A stretch of 24,340 nt of DNA from Fervidifonticultor_A octavus_A (GTDB lineage: Bacteria > Sysuimicrobiota > Sysuimicrobiia > Sysuimicrobiales > Humicultoraceae): positions 1-24,340 of the forward strand of contig JAVKID010000046.1 in NCBI GenBank assembly GCA_031459655.1, written 5' to 3'. This document shows, piece by piece, positions 1 through 7,814 of this stretch. The notes under the pieces are model-generated. The model was not told the origin of the DNA, made no database searches, and saw nothing but the letters and a program-made list of their open reading frames with translations. The stretch's first letter is position 1; each line of letters begins with the position of its first letter. A program made the translations under genes and the position numbers.

Positions 1-199
1 TCCGGAGGCCTGGTTGTGGCTCAAAAACATGACATTCGAGGCCTGCATCAGCCAGCTGGGCAGCCACAAAATCAGCACAGGATATGGTGCTTCCGGGAGG
101 ATTCTCGGTGGGATGCCGTACGATCTCGCGGCAAAGATCCACTACCCACTCCCGACGGCGCTCAATTTCGGCCCACAAGCCCTGGAAGGAGATTTCCAT
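1..199 (-). CDS. M20-family metallohydrolase (ArgE/DapE-like), N-terminal fragment
   Basis: The minus strand is open from an ATG at 199 to the left edge, giving 66 codons of a protein cut off by the window. The visible N-terminus has the typical M20 opening: an amphipathic helix, then IVRHPTENPPG, then a helix and a strand ending HVFEPQPGLR. M20 enzymes are zinc-dependent amidohydrolases such as acetylornithine deacetylase, succinyl-diaminopimelate desuccinylase and N-carbamoyl amidases. The metal-binding residues lie outside the window, so the subclass cannot be decided. A GAGGTG ribosome site lies 7 bases before the ATG. It follows the molybdenum hydroxylase [2Fe-2S] gene in the same direction after 96 bases, so it may be the last visible gene of the catabolic array or have its own promoter. 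An N-carbamoyl or N-acyl amidohydrolase would suit the context, but that is inference. Confidence 0.8.
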   Translation of the reverse strand, partial: MEISFQGLWAEIERRREWVVDLCREIVRHPTENPPGSTISCADFVAAQLADAGLECHVFEPQPGLR

Positions 200-225
200 T
201 CGTACACACCTCGGGGGAAAGATGA

Positions 226-254
226 ATCGCAAATTGCAATATCGCCACAGTCAA
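226..254 (-). promoter_or_regulatory. Weak candidate promoter ahead of the M20 gene
   Basis: The 96-base gap 200-295 is AT-richer than its surroundings. On the minus strand it holds TTGACT (254-249) and, 17 bases on, TGCGAT (231-226), about 27 bases before the M20 start. The -35 is good but the -10 matches only three of six consensus positions, so this is a weak call. Confidence 0.2.
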
Positions 255-295
255 GATGATCAGCGACCTCCCGATGTAACTGTCCCTCCACCGCC

Positions 296-769
296 CTAAG
301 GCGCCGCGCGTCGCATCATGCCGGCAGCCAGGGCCACCGCCTCGAGGATCTTCACGTACCCGGTGCACCGGCACAGGTTGCCCGACAGGGCCTCGCGGAT
401 CGTGGGTTCGTCGGGCGCGGGCTCCCTCGCCAGCAGGTCGGCGACGGCGACGATCAGGCCCGGGGTGCAGAAGCCGCACTGCACGGCGCCGGTCTCCAGG
501 AAGGCCTCCTGCACAGGGTGCAGGCGCTCTCCCGCAGCCAGCGACTCGACGGTCCGCACGTCGCGCTCGTGGGCCTGGGCCGCCAGCACCAGGCAGGAGC
601 AGACGAGGTCACCGTCCAGCCACACCGAGCATGACCCGCACTCGCCCTGCTCGCACGCGTTCTTCGAGCCCGGCAGACCGAGGTGCTCGCGCAGCATGAA
701 CAGCAGGCTCGCCCCCGGCCAGACGTCGGCGGTACGCCACTCGCCGTTGACCTGCACGCGGACGATCAT
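296..769 (-). CDS. Molybdenum hydroxylase [2Fe-2S] subunit (CoxS/XdhC-like), set 1
   Basis: A 157-residue small subunit of the xanthine dehydrogenase/CO dehydrogenase family. It carries electrons from the molybdenum centre to the FAD subunit through two [2Fe-2S] clusters. The plant-ferredoxin-type cluster has Cys39, Cys44, Cys47 and Cys59 (motif CEQGECGSC). The C-terminal helical cluster has Cys98 and Cys101 (QCGFCTPG) and Cys133 and Cys135 (LCRCTGY). All eight ligands are present and the length is normal. The ATG overlaps the TGA of the upstream FAD subunit as ATGA, indicating translational coupling. No large catalytic subunit lies next to this pair: the ABC ATPase is upstream and an M20 hydrolase is downstream. 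The partner must be encoded elsewhere, possibly by the large-subunit gene at 16231. Confidence 0.95.
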   Translation of the reverse strand: MIVRVQVNGEWRTADVWPGASLLFMLREHLGLPGSKNACEQGECGSCSVWLDGDLVCSCLVLAAQAHERDVRTVESLAAGERLHPVQEAFLETGAVQCGFCTPGLIVAVADLLAREPAPDEPTIREALSGNLCRCTGYVKILEAVALAAGMMRRAAP

Positions 770-1632
770 CGCCGTCGGTCCTCCAGGGCCCAGGCCAGAG
801 CCCGCCGGGCCAGGATCGCGCAGGCGTGGCGGCGGTACGCGGCGGTGCCTCGCACGTCGTCGATGGGCCGGGCGGACGCGGCCACCCGCTCGCCGAACTC
901 CTGGAGCGCGCGGGGAGAGAGCACCGCCGCCGGGTCGTCCCAGGCCCCGGCGTCGGCGAGCGCCTCCGCCGCATAGGCCTCGGCCTCCGGCGCCCGCAGG
1001 ATGGTAGGGCCGACCGAACCGAGCGCCACGCGCACCTCGCGCCGGTCCTCATCGAGCACCAGGCAGAGGCTGGCCACGGCGATGACCATGGCGTTGCGCG
1101 GGCCGATCTTCGAGAACGACCCGGGGCCCCGGACCACGCGCCAGCGCACGCCGAGGATCAACTCATCTGGCGCCAGGGTGGTCTGCTTGGGCCCGACCAT
1201 GAACCGATCCCACGGCACGGACCGGATCCGCCCCCCGGACCGGACGAGGAGCACCTCGGCATCGTAGGCCGCCAGCACCGGCAGCGCGTCGCCGGCGGGC
1301 GAGGCCGTGCCCAGATTCCCGCCGATGGTCCCGCGGTTGCGGATCTGCGGGGAGCCGACCGAACGCGAGGCCTGGACCAGGGGCGCGAACTCCCCGAGGT
1401 CGCGGATGATCCGGCTGTACGTCACCCCGGCGCTCAGGAAGAACGTCCCATCGTCGCGGCGCCAGCCCCGCAGCTGTGGGATCCGGGTGACGTCCATCAG
1501 GGCCGCCGGCCGCCGGCGCCCGAAGTTCAGCTCCACCATGAGGTCGGTGCCGCCGGCAATGGGGACGGCCTCGGGGCGGTCGGCTTTCATCGCCAGGGCT
1601 TCGTCCAGCGTGCGGGGGAGGAGGACGTCCAG
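766..1632 (-). CDS. Molybdenum hydroxylase FAD subunit (CoxM/XdhB-like), set 1
   Basis: FAD-binding medium subunit of a xanthine dehydrogenase-type enzyme. It shows the two FAD-binding signatures: IAGGTDLMVELN near residue 25 and a TIGGNLG segment following SPQIRNRG. The first in-frame ATG is at 1590, but the frame stays open upstream and encodes DVLLPRTLDEALAMKAD, the expected N-terminal strand and helix of this family. In that extension the only plausible initiator is CTG at 1632. It lies 7 bases after a perfect AAGGAG that overlaps the stop region of the ATPase gene. I therefore place the start there (288 residues); the ATG at 1590 would remove conserved residues. The gene is coupled to the [2Fe-2S] subunit by an ATGA overlap. 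The large subunit is not adjacent. Confidence 0.9.
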   Translation of the reverse strand: MDVLLPRTLDEALAMKADRPEAVPIAGGTDLMVELNFGRRRPAALMDVTRIPQLRGWRRDDGTFFLSAGVTYSRIIRDLGEFAPLVQASRSVGSPQIRNRGTIGGNLGTASPAGDALPVLAAYDAEVLLVRSGGRIRSVPWDRFMVGPKQTTLAPDELILGVRWRVVRGPGSFSKIGPRNAMVIAVASLCLVLDEDRREVRVALGSVGPTILRAPEAEAYAAEALADAGAWDDPAAVLSPRALQEFGERVAASARPIDDVRGTAAYRRHACAILARRALAWALEDRRR

Positions 1633-1636
1633 AGTC

Positions 1637-2707
1637 TTACTCCTTGAGGACGAGGCAGTCTTCCGGCCGCCAGGAGACGGTCACCCGCTCTCCAGGCCGA
1701 AACACCGGGGTGATCGTGTCGTGGGGCACGCTGACGGCGAGCCGGGCCTGGCCCACGCGGCACAGGTACTGGACGGTCGCCCCGAGATAGGTGACGAACT
1801 CCAGGCTCGCGGCGAAGGCGTTGGTCCCCTCCGCGCCAGCCGGGGCGATCTTGACGCGGGACTGCTTGATGACAGCCAGCACGCGGCTGCCGGGGGCCAT
1901 CGAGGCATCCGGGCGGGCGTGGAGGACCAGGCCGTCGTCGGCTGCAATCCGGGTCAATCCGTTCTCGTGGCCAACGACCTGCCCCCACAGGAGGTTCGAC
2001 TGGCCGATGAAGCCGGCCACGAAGCTGTGGGCGGGCCGTTCGTAGACCTCGATGGGCGTCCCCTGTTGAACAATCTTCCCGTGATTCATTACCGCAACCC
2101 TGTCCGACATGATCAGGGCTTCTTCCTGGTCGTGCGTGACGAAGATGGTGGTGATGCCCACCTGCTGTTGAATCTGTTTCAACTCGACCCGCATCTCCTC
2201 CCGCAGCTTGGCGTCCAGGTTGGAGAGTGGCTCGTCCAGCAGCAGGATCTGGGGTTCGATGACCAGGGCGCGGGCGAGGGCCACGCGCTGCTGCTGGCCG
2301 CCCGACAGCTGGCGCTGGTAGCGATCGCCGAGGCCTGTGAGGCGGAGCAGGGCGAGCGCGCGCTCGACGCGCTCGGCAATTTCCGCAGCGGGCAGGCGTC
2401 GCATGCGGAGCCCAAAAGCGACATTCTCCCGAACGGTCATGTGGGGGAACAGCGCATAGTGCTGAAAGACCATGCCAATGTTCCGCCTGTAGGGTGGCCA
2501 GTCGGTCACATCCTGGCCCGCAATGAAGATCCGGCCGGCGGTGACCGGCTCGAAGCCTGCGATCAGGCGCAGGGTGGTCGTCTTCCCGCAGCCGGAAGGG
2601 CCCAGGAGCGAGAGGAACTCGCCCGGGTTGACCGTCAGCGAGACGTCGTCGACGGCCCGCACCGGACCGAAGTGCTTGCTGACGTTGCGCAGCTCAACCG
2701 CTCCCAC
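1637..2707 (-). CDS. ABC transporter ATP-binding protein (PotA-like)
   Basis: Cytoplasmic ATPase of an importer of the polyamine/iron/thiamine (PotA, CUT1) class. From a GTG start at 2707 it is 356 residues. It has Walker A GPSGCGKTT (36-44), Q-loop VFQHYALFP (80-88), signature LSGGQQQR (134-141), Walker B ILLLDEP (154-160) and the H-loop His192. A C-terminal TOBE-like regulatory domain ends in SWRPEDCLVLKE. The open frame extends to an ATG at 2773, but that adds 22 non-conserved residues overlapping the amidohydrolase. A GGGGAG site (2719-2714) lies 6 bases before the GTG, where the family alignment begins. The start overlaps the amidohydrolase end by 14 bases. Its permeases are about 6 kb upstream in the same array (8814-10592) and its binding protein is at 4062. 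The substrate is not evident from sequence. Confidence 0.94.
   Translation of the reverse strand: MGAVELRNVSKHFGPVRAVDDVSLTVNPGEFLSLLGPSGCGKTTTLRLIAGFEPVTAGRIFIAGQDVTDWPPYRRNIGMVFQHYALFPHMTVRENVAFGLRMRRLPAAEIAERVERALALLRLTGLGDRYQRQLSGGQQQRVALARALVIEPQILLLDEPLSNLDAKLREEMRVELKQIQQQVGITTIFVTHDQEEALIMSDRVAVMNHGKIVQQGTPIEVYERPAHSFVAGFIGQSNLLWGQVVGHENGLTRIAADDGLVLHARPDASMAPGSRVLAVIKQSRVKIAPAGAEGTNAFAASLEFVTYLGATVQYLCRVGQARLAVSVPHDTITPVFRPGERVTVSWRPEDCLVLKE
1640..1645 (-). promoter_or_regulatory. Shine-Dalgarno supporting a CTG start
   Basis: AAGGAG (1645-1640, minus strand) overlaps the last codons of the ATPase gene and lies 7 bases before CTG at 1632. This site is the main support for a non-ATG start of the FAD subunit. 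There is no comparable site before the ATG at 1590. Confidence 0.5.
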
Positions 2708-4028
2708 GGCAAACTCCCCGTCGGGGGAGCGCCTCCTGGCCCACCCGGGTGAGTCGGCCCCCATCGACGACACGTTCCCCCTCCACGTACACTGCCTCGA
2801 TCTGGTCGCGCTGTACGGTGTAAACCACCTCGGACAGCGCCAGGTCCGCCGTCAGCGGGGACGGATGGCTCGACCGCACCAGGACCAGGTCCGCTCGCTT
2901 GCCAGGCTCAATGGAGCCGATCTCTCGCTCAAGACCCAGTACCCGGGCAGCGTCGATGGTCGCCATCCGGAGGGCCGCCGCTGCGGTGAGGGCCGCCGCG
3001 TCCTGGTGCAGCGCCCGCTGGAGGAGCACGGCAAACCGCATCTCCTGAAACATGGACTGGGTGTTGTTGCTGACCATGCTGTCGGTCCCCAGCCCGACGG
3101 AAATCCCCGCTGCCCGGTACTTGCCGATGGGCGCCACGCCGCTGCCCAACTTGGCATTACTCACCGGGCAATGGGCCATCCGTGCGCCACTTTGTCGGAA
3201 CAGCCGGATATCCTCCTCGGTCAGCCACACGCAGTGGATGGCGACGGTGCGGTCGTCCAACAGTCCCAGGTCGGCCACGTACTGCACGGGGGTCCGACCG
3301 TAGCGTTCCCTAATGTAGTCCACCTCAGCGGCGCACTCCGCCAGGTGCAGGTAGAAATCGCAGCCCATGGCGGTGGCCTGCCGCTTCGCCTCCCGGAGGA
3401 ACTCGGGACCGCAGTTGTACGCCGAGTGCGCTCCCAGCCAGAGGGAGACTAGGCGCGATCCGTTGTCGTAGCGGCGGGCGGTCTCCCGGGTCCGCGCCAC
3501 CAGCAGGGGATAGTCGTGGGGCGCGGGGGTGCCAAACCACTCGCTGGGCGGCATCCCGCCCACAACGATCCGGCACCCGAGGGCTGCAGCCACCTCTGCT
3601 GCAAGATCCGGCGCATAGCGACAACACTCGCACACACACGTGGTCCCGGACTTCAGCGCTTCGGTCACGCCCAGGGCGGTGGCCTGACGGATCTGCGCTT
3701 CATCCAGTGCATCGATCCGGGGTGCCAGATACCGCAGCCACGGGAACAGCGTGAGATCGTCCGCCGTCCCGCGGAGGAGGCTGAGCCAGAGGTGGGTGTG
3801 GGTGTTGATCAATCCAGGAATCGCAATGTGCCCCCGGGCGTCCACTGCCTTGACTGTGTCGAGCCCGCCCGAGGTCGGAGCGACCGGCCCGCCCGCCGGG
3901 GCCTGGCGGGCGTCCTCAACCGCGGCGATTCGGCCGTCCTCAATGGTAATCCGGCCGTCTGCAAGGAACCGATCCTCTGGATCGCACGTGAGGACGGCTG
4001 CGTGCTCGATGAAGACGCGTCCCATCAC
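2694..4028 (-). CDS. Amidohydrolase, SsnA / chlorohydrolase / MtaD-like
   Basis: A 444-residue metal-dependent amidohydrolase of the cytosine deaminase/AtzA/SsnA branch, which hydrolyses amino or halogen groups on purine-, pyrimidine- or triazine-like rings. Metal and catalytic residues are all present: NTHTH (His77, His79), His201 in LGAHSAY, His228 and Glu231 in YLHLAE, His265 in AIHCVWL, and Asp316 in GLGTDS. The C-terminal composite-domain strand has the usual GSIEPGKRADLVL. The start is GTG at 4028 or the next codon, ATG 4025; no strong ribosome site separates them. It lies between the binding-protein gene (33 bases) and the ATPase gene (14-base overlap), so it is probably co-transcribed with the importer and may act on the imported compound. 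Family relatives include guanine, 8-oxoguanine and S-adenosylhomocysteine deaminases; I cannot choose between these. Confidence 0.9.
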   Translation of the reverse strand: MMGRVFIEHAAVLTCDPEDRFLADGRITIEDGRIAAVEDARQAPAGGPVAPTSGGLDTVKAVDARGHIAIPGLINTHTHLWLSLLRGTADDLTLFPWLRYLAPRIDALDEAQIRQATALGVTEALKSGTTCVCECCRYAPDLAAEVAAALGCRIVVGGMPPSEWFGTPAPHDYPLLVARTRETARRYDNGSRLVSLWLGAHSAYNCGPEFLREAKRQATAMGCDFYLHLAECAAEVDYIRERYGRTPVQYVADLGLLDDRTVAIHCVWLTEEDIRLFRQSGARMAHCPVSNAKLGSGVAPIGKYRAAGISVGLGTDSMVSNNTQSMFQEMRFAVLLQRALHQDAAALTAAAALRMATIDAARVLGLEREIGSIEPGKRADLVLVRSSHPSPLTADLALSEVVYTVQRDQIEAVYVEGERVVDGGRLTRVGQEALPRRGVCRGSG

Positions 4029-4061
4029 CGACCGATGTCCCGACGCAGTGCCCGGGCTGGC

Positions 4062-5225
4062 CTATACCCTCCACTTGGGCACGACTTCCGTGTTGATGCG
4101 CTCGAGCCACCTCGCGCGGTTGGCGTTGATGAATTTCGCATCGAACCAGCGCACGGCCTGGAGCCGCGGGCCGTAGACCACCTGCTCGGACAACGGCGGG
4201 TCCAGCTTGACCAGCCTGTTGGTGGGCGGGTTGAAGATCTCTCTGGCCATCCTGGACTGGATCTCGGGATCGAGCAGCGTGTTGAGATACCCCTCCGCCA
4301 ACTCCTGGTGGGGCGCGCCTTTCACGATGGCGGCATACTGCAGCGATCCGAAGGCTTTCTCCAGCGGCAGCACCCAGCTGACGTCGTAGCCCTCCTTCTG
4401 CATGAAGAGGACGTAGTAGTCGAACTCGGTGGAGATGATCACATCGCCGGACTTGACGAAGGCGGCGTAGTCGGTCCAGAAGATGGACTGCCGGATCGGT
4501 CGCAACTCTCCCAGGGCGGCCAACCCGGGTGCGACGTTGGTTTGGCTGCCGCCGAAGAGCTCGGAGGCGACGATGAGGAGCTGGGGGGTCTGCGAGTGCA
4601 GCGGGGAGGCGATGGCCAGCTTGCCCCGGAACTCCGGCCGCCACAGATCGTGCCAGCTGGTCACCGGGAGGCTGGATTTCCCGCGGGCCACCATCAGGCC
4701 ATAGGCCAGCACGGAATAGGCCGCGCCATGCCCCTGGAGAGATGCGGGGGTGGCCCAGGGATAGACGTCCTTGATATTGGGAACGTTGCGCGGGTCGAAC
4801 TTGGCCAGGAGCCCGCGCTCGGCCGCATCGACGAGGATGTCTTCCACATTGAAGATAATGTTGATCTGCGGGTTGGCCGCCTGGGCACGGAGCTTGTTGT
4901 ATCGCGCCGCCGCGCCCCCGATGTCGTATGTGACCGTGGCATGGTACTTTCGCTCGAAGGCCGGGGTCACGATCTTTCGCAGGCCTTCTTCGGTCAAACC
5001 GCCCCAGGTTGACACGACGATCTGTCTGGGCGACTGCACGATGATCGTCGGCCCGCCAGCAGCGACCGCCTGGCTGGCCCGTCCGCCCTTCGCCAGCACC
5101 GCGGATGCCGACGCTCCCAGCGCCAGCGCCAGCGCGGCCTGCCCCGTCATCCGCAGAAACTCGCGGCGCGTCTTGCGCCGCGATGCACCCTTGCCCTGAC
5201 CCTGCCGTCTCCGACGCTTTGCCAT
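4062..5225 (-). CDS. ABC transporter substrate-binding protein (PotD-like), Tat-exported
   Basis: A 387-residue extracellular solute-binding protein of the spermidine/putrescine (PotD/PotF) type. The N-terminus is very basic and contains a twin-arginine motif, TRREFLRM (19-26), followed by a hydrophobic stretch rich in Ala and Leu and a probable cleavage near residue 45 (SAVLA). The mature part begins with the class-typical VVSTWGG strand and continues with PAFERKYHATVTYD and a two-lobed domain. No lipobox cysteine is visible. A near-perfect ribosome site (AAGGAGG) lies 7 bases before the ATG, stronger than its neighbours', suggesting high expression, as expected for a binding protein. It lies 21 bases after the iron-sulfur subunit gene. 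Tat export implies folding before secretion. The ligand cannot be read from sequence. Confidence 0.92.
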   Translation of the reverse strand: MAKRRRRQGQGKGASRRKTRREFLRMTGQAALALALGASASAVLAKGGRASQAVAAGGPTIIVQSPRQIVVSTWGGLTEEGLRKIVTPAFERKYHATVTYDIGGAAARYNKLRAQAANPQINIIFNVEDILVDAAERGLLAKFDPRNVPNIKDVYPWATPASLQGHGAAYSVLAYGLMVARGKSSLPVTSWHDLWRPEFRGKLAIASPLHSQTPQLLIVASELFGGSQTNVAPGLAALGELRPIRQSIFWTDYAAFVKSGDVIISTEFDYYVLFMQKEGYDVSWVLPLEKAFGSLQYAAIVKGAPHQELAEGYLNTLLDPEIQSRMAREIFNPPTNRLVKLDPPLSEQVVYGPRLQAVRWFDAKFINANRARWLERINTEVVPKWRV

Positions 5226-5246
5226 ACCGCCCCCTCCTTTGTCTGC

Positions 5247-6047
5247 TCACTCCGCCCTGCGGTCTTCGTCACCACACCGGTACTCGGGGGCCGGGCCGTA
5301 GCCCGTATACCCCTCGCTGGCACAGAGCTCGCGAAGCCCGGCGATGGCCATCTCCTTCACCGGGATGTGGGCCGGACACGCGGTCGTGCAGTCACCGCAG
5401 TCGGCGCAGTGCCCGATGCCGGCGTAGAGCGCATACGCCGCCCGGTCCTGGCCGTCGCGCGGGTCGAAGGCCCATCGGGCAACCTGCACCAGGGCCGCCG
5501 GCCCCATGAACTTCTCTCCCACCGTGGGGCAGGACGCCACGCACAGCAGGCACTGGATGCAGTTCATCATCTCGGCCGCCCGGGCCATCTCGGTCGCCGT
5601 GAGAGGTTCTGGAAAGCCGGGGTAGGGCCGGTCGGCTGGCCGGTGGAGGACCAGATCCAGCGCGCGGAGTTTCCCATCGTGGGCGTCGCGGTCGACCACC
5701 AGGTCCCGGATGACCCTGAAGCCGCCCAGCGGCTCGATGGTCATCTCCGGCTCGGCGGGCTCCCAGCAAGTCAGGGACGGCCTGCCGTTCACGGTCATGG
5801 CGCACATCCCGCACTTCTTCACCCCACAGAGCCACCGGTAGGCGACCGCATGGCCCAGGTCCTCGCGAATGGCTTCCAGCACGTCCAGCACCCGCATGCC
5901 CTTCGTGTACGGGACCTCGTAGGTTTCATAGCGGGGCTCGGTGTCCACGTCCGGCGCATATCGGAACACGCTCACCTTCGCGACGGCCGGGGGAGCCGGG
6001 GCTGAACCGTCCGTGACCTGGAGTCCCGCTGGAGTCTCTCCGTCCAT
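5247..6047 (-). CDS. Fumarate reductase/succinate dehydrogenase-like iron-sulfur subunit with two 4-Cys clusters
   Basis: A 266-residue relative of SdhB/FrdB. The N-terminal ferredoxin domain has Cys74, Cys79, Cys82 and Cys94 (CGVKKCGMC, then Cys after 11 residues) for a [2Fe-2S] cluster. The C-terminal domain has CIQCLLCVASCP (Cys163, 166, 169, 173) for a [4Fe-4S] cluster. The third site is CADCGDCTTACP (Cys214, 217, 220, 224). Ordinary SdhB/FrdB proteins have only three cysteines there, in CX5CX3CP spacing, and hold the [3Fe-4S] cluster that passes electrons to quinone. Here a full CX2CX2CX3CP motif predicts a second [4Fe-4S] cluster, as in HdrC, GlpC or TfrB-type proteins. No membrane-anchor gene is nearby. 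It follows the flavoprotein gene by 27 bases and is certainly its partner. The electron acceptor is unknown. Confidence 0.9.
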   Translation of the reverse strand: MDGETPAGLQVTDGSAPAPPAVAKVSVFRYAPDVDTEPRYETYEVPYTKGMRVLDVLEAIREDLGHAVAYRWLCGVKKCGMCAMTVNGRPSLTCWEPAEPEMTIEPLGGFRVIRDLVVDRDAHDGKLRALDLVLHRPADRPYPGFPEPLTATEMARAAEMMNCIQCLLCVASCPTVGEKFMGPAALVQVARWAFDPRDGQDRAAYALYAGIGHCADCGDCTTACPAHIPVKEMAIAGLRELCASEGYTGYGPAPEYRCGDEDRRAE

Positions 6048-6074
6048 CCTCTCACCCCGTGGCCGTGGATCGGC

Positions 6075-7814
6075 TCAGTAGTCCACCTCGAAGAAATCGG
6101 CCACGCCTTCCGCCGGCCGCGCATACGGCAGGTCGACCGGTTCCGTCTCGATCTTCAGGTCCCCGCCATCCAGACGGCCCACCACGTGGCGCAGCCACCG
6201 GATGTTGTCGGTCAATGGGTAGTCCTCGCGGAAGAAGGCCCCGCGGCTCTCCCGCCGATAGAGGGAAAAGCGGATCACCAGTTCACAGGCGTCCAGCATG
6301 TCCTCGGCATCGACCGCTTCCATCCAGTCGTAGTTGAAGCGCCGGGTGAGGGACTCCAGGCGCATCCTGGGGAGCACCTCGACCCGGATGCGGTGCAGCT
6401 TCTCCAGCCCCTCCCGCATGGTCACCTCGTGCTTGACGTAGTTCATGTGCTCCCACATCACGGTGCGGATCTGCTTGATGACCTGCGCCGGGAGATAGCC
6501 GTCCCGGGGCTCCGTGCGGAAGAGCCGCTGGACCCGGTCCAGGTCCCGCGCCACCACGGCTTCGTCGAGCGCCGGCAGCGCCCGCCCCCGGACGGCGTCG
6601 GCGGCGTGCAGCGCCGCCACGTGGCCGTCGTACATGACGTTGGGCAGCCCGCCGGTGACGAGCGCGCTCACCGACCCGGCCACATAGAGCCTGGGGATGC
6701 CCGAGGCCATGGTCCGGCCGTCCACGCGGATGCCGCCCACGTTCATGTGCCAGGTCACGGCGTTCTCGATAAGGTCCCGCGTGGGATCGAGGCCCACCTT
6801 CTCGAGGAACTGCGTCTGGTACACGTACTTGCGGAGCACGTCGGGCTCGACGTGGCGGTAGCCCGTGTAGTAGCCGCCGTCGAACCGGGCCTTGCCCCGC
6901 CGCACCTGCTTCACCAGGTACTTGAGCTGCATGATGTACGGGACCGGGTTGTGCGGCAGGAAGTTCCCATCGAAGAAGCACTCGCCGTCTCGGTTGTACA
7001 GGCGGGTCCGGTGCGCGGTGGCTGGCTGGGGGTTGGGGTAGAGGTGGAGCCGCATCCACGACCGTGGCCAGGCCATATCGGACGCGTGGAACCACTGCAT
7101 CTCGAGATTCTGCAAAGCACAGCCCGCGCGCAAAGCCATCACCCAGCCGGCGCCTGTTCCTTCGCGCGTGCCCGTCGAGCGCAGGGACAGGTAGTTCGAG
7201 TGACCGGTGGCGAGAATCGTGGCCTTGGCGCGCACCACCAGTTGCTCCCCGTGGCGGTAGTCCAGCGCCGTGGCCCCCACAACCTCACCGCCGGCGGTCA
7301 ACAGGGAGGTGGCGGCGGTCTCTTCCAGGACGGTGATCCCGCGGCGGAAGATCTCTGCGCGGAGCATGTCCATGATGACCTGCCCGGACATGCCCATCTT
7401 GGTAGCCCAGGCCTGCGTGCCGTGGGGCAGATCGATCACGATCGACCCGTCGTCGTGGCGGAGGATGTAGAGCCCGCGCTCCTCGAGCCACGGATAGAAA
7501 TGATCGAACGTGAACCTCGCGGCGCGCCTCATATACTCCTGGTCCCCCAGGTAGTGGGTGTACTTGGCGAGGAACTCCATCGTCCGTCGCTGTCGTTCCT
7601 CGTCAGACTGGACGGCCGTCGTCCCATCCTGGGGCGGACCGAACCAGTTCAGGTTCCCTGCGAAGATCGAACACCCGCTGCGCCCCAGGAAGCCCTTCAC
7701 GAGCATCACGACCTTCACCCCGCGCTCGTGGGCCTCGATGGCCGCCTTCGCCCCGGCACCCCCCCCACCGATGATCAGTAGATCGGCGTCAATCTGCCGC
7801 ACCGGGTGCCCCAT
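6075..7814 (-). CDS. Fumarate reductase/succinate dehydrogenase-like flavoprotein with altered active site
   Basis: A 579-residue FAD protein of the SdhA/FrdA/L-aspartate oxidase superfamily. The dinucleotide-binding motif is IIGGGGAGAKAA (14-25). The FAD and C-terminal domains are recognisable: WHMNVGGI (355-362) matches the family HYTMGGI, and RRESRGAFFREDYP (520-533) matches the C-terminal ESRG-H-R-D-P segment. Departures are clear. GRSGCSIFAG replaces RSHTVAAQGG, so the covalent-flavin His is absent. The HGANRLG segment with the substrate arginine is replaced by TGGLPNVMYDG. The RGEGG proton-shuttle arginine is not visible. The enzyme is therefore unlikely to handle succinate or fumarate. 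I chose ATG 7814 because GGGGGAG lies 7 bases before it; the upstream open frame (to 8045) is non-conserved and lies inside the IclR gene. Confidence 0.9.
   Translation of the reverse strand: MGHPVRQIDADLLIIGGGGAGAKAAIEAHERGVKVVMLVKGFLGRSGCSIFAGNLNWFGPPQDGTTAVQSDEERQRRTMEFLAKYTHYLGDQEYMRRAARFTFDHFYPWLEERGLYILRHDDGSIVIDLPHGTQAWATKMGMSGQVIMDMLRAEIFRRGITVLEETAATSLLTAGGEVVGATALDYRHGEQLVVRAKATILATGHSNYLSLRSTGTREGTGAGWVMALRAGCALQNLEMQWFHASDMAWPRSWMRLHLYPNPQPATAHRTRLYNRDGECFFDGNFLPHNPVPYIMQLKYLVKQVRRGKARFDGGYYTGYRHVEPDVLRKYVYQTQFLEKVGLDPTRDLIENAVTWHMNVGGIRVDGRTMASGIPRLYVAGSVSALVTGGLPNVMYDGHVAALHAADAVRGRALPALDEAVVARDLDRVQRLFRTEPRDGYLPAQVIKQIRTVMWEHMNYVKHEVTMREGLEKLHRIRVEVLPRMRLESLTRRFNYDWMEAVDAEDMLDACELVIRFSLYRRESRGAFFREDYPLTDNIRWLRHVVGRLDGGDLKIETEPVDLPYARPAEGVADFFEVDY

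Noticed and set aside
14..259. A short plus-strand open frame at the left edge.
   Set aside because: The opposite strand encodes a convincing M20 hydrolase N-terminus with a ribosome site; the plus-strand peptide has no family resemblance.
6186..7781. A 531-residue open frame antisense to the flavoprotein gene, and similar long plus-strand frames at 1307-2752 and 3516-5012.
   Set aside because: Each lies opposite well-conserved genes and shows no motif of its own. Codon bias in high-GC DNA routinely keeps such antisense frames open.
5247..7814. Assignment of the FrdAB-like pair as TCA-cycle succinate dehydrogenase.
   Set aside because: Catalytic and covalent-flavin residues are missing, the third Fe-S site has four cysteines, and no membrane anchor is encoded nearby.
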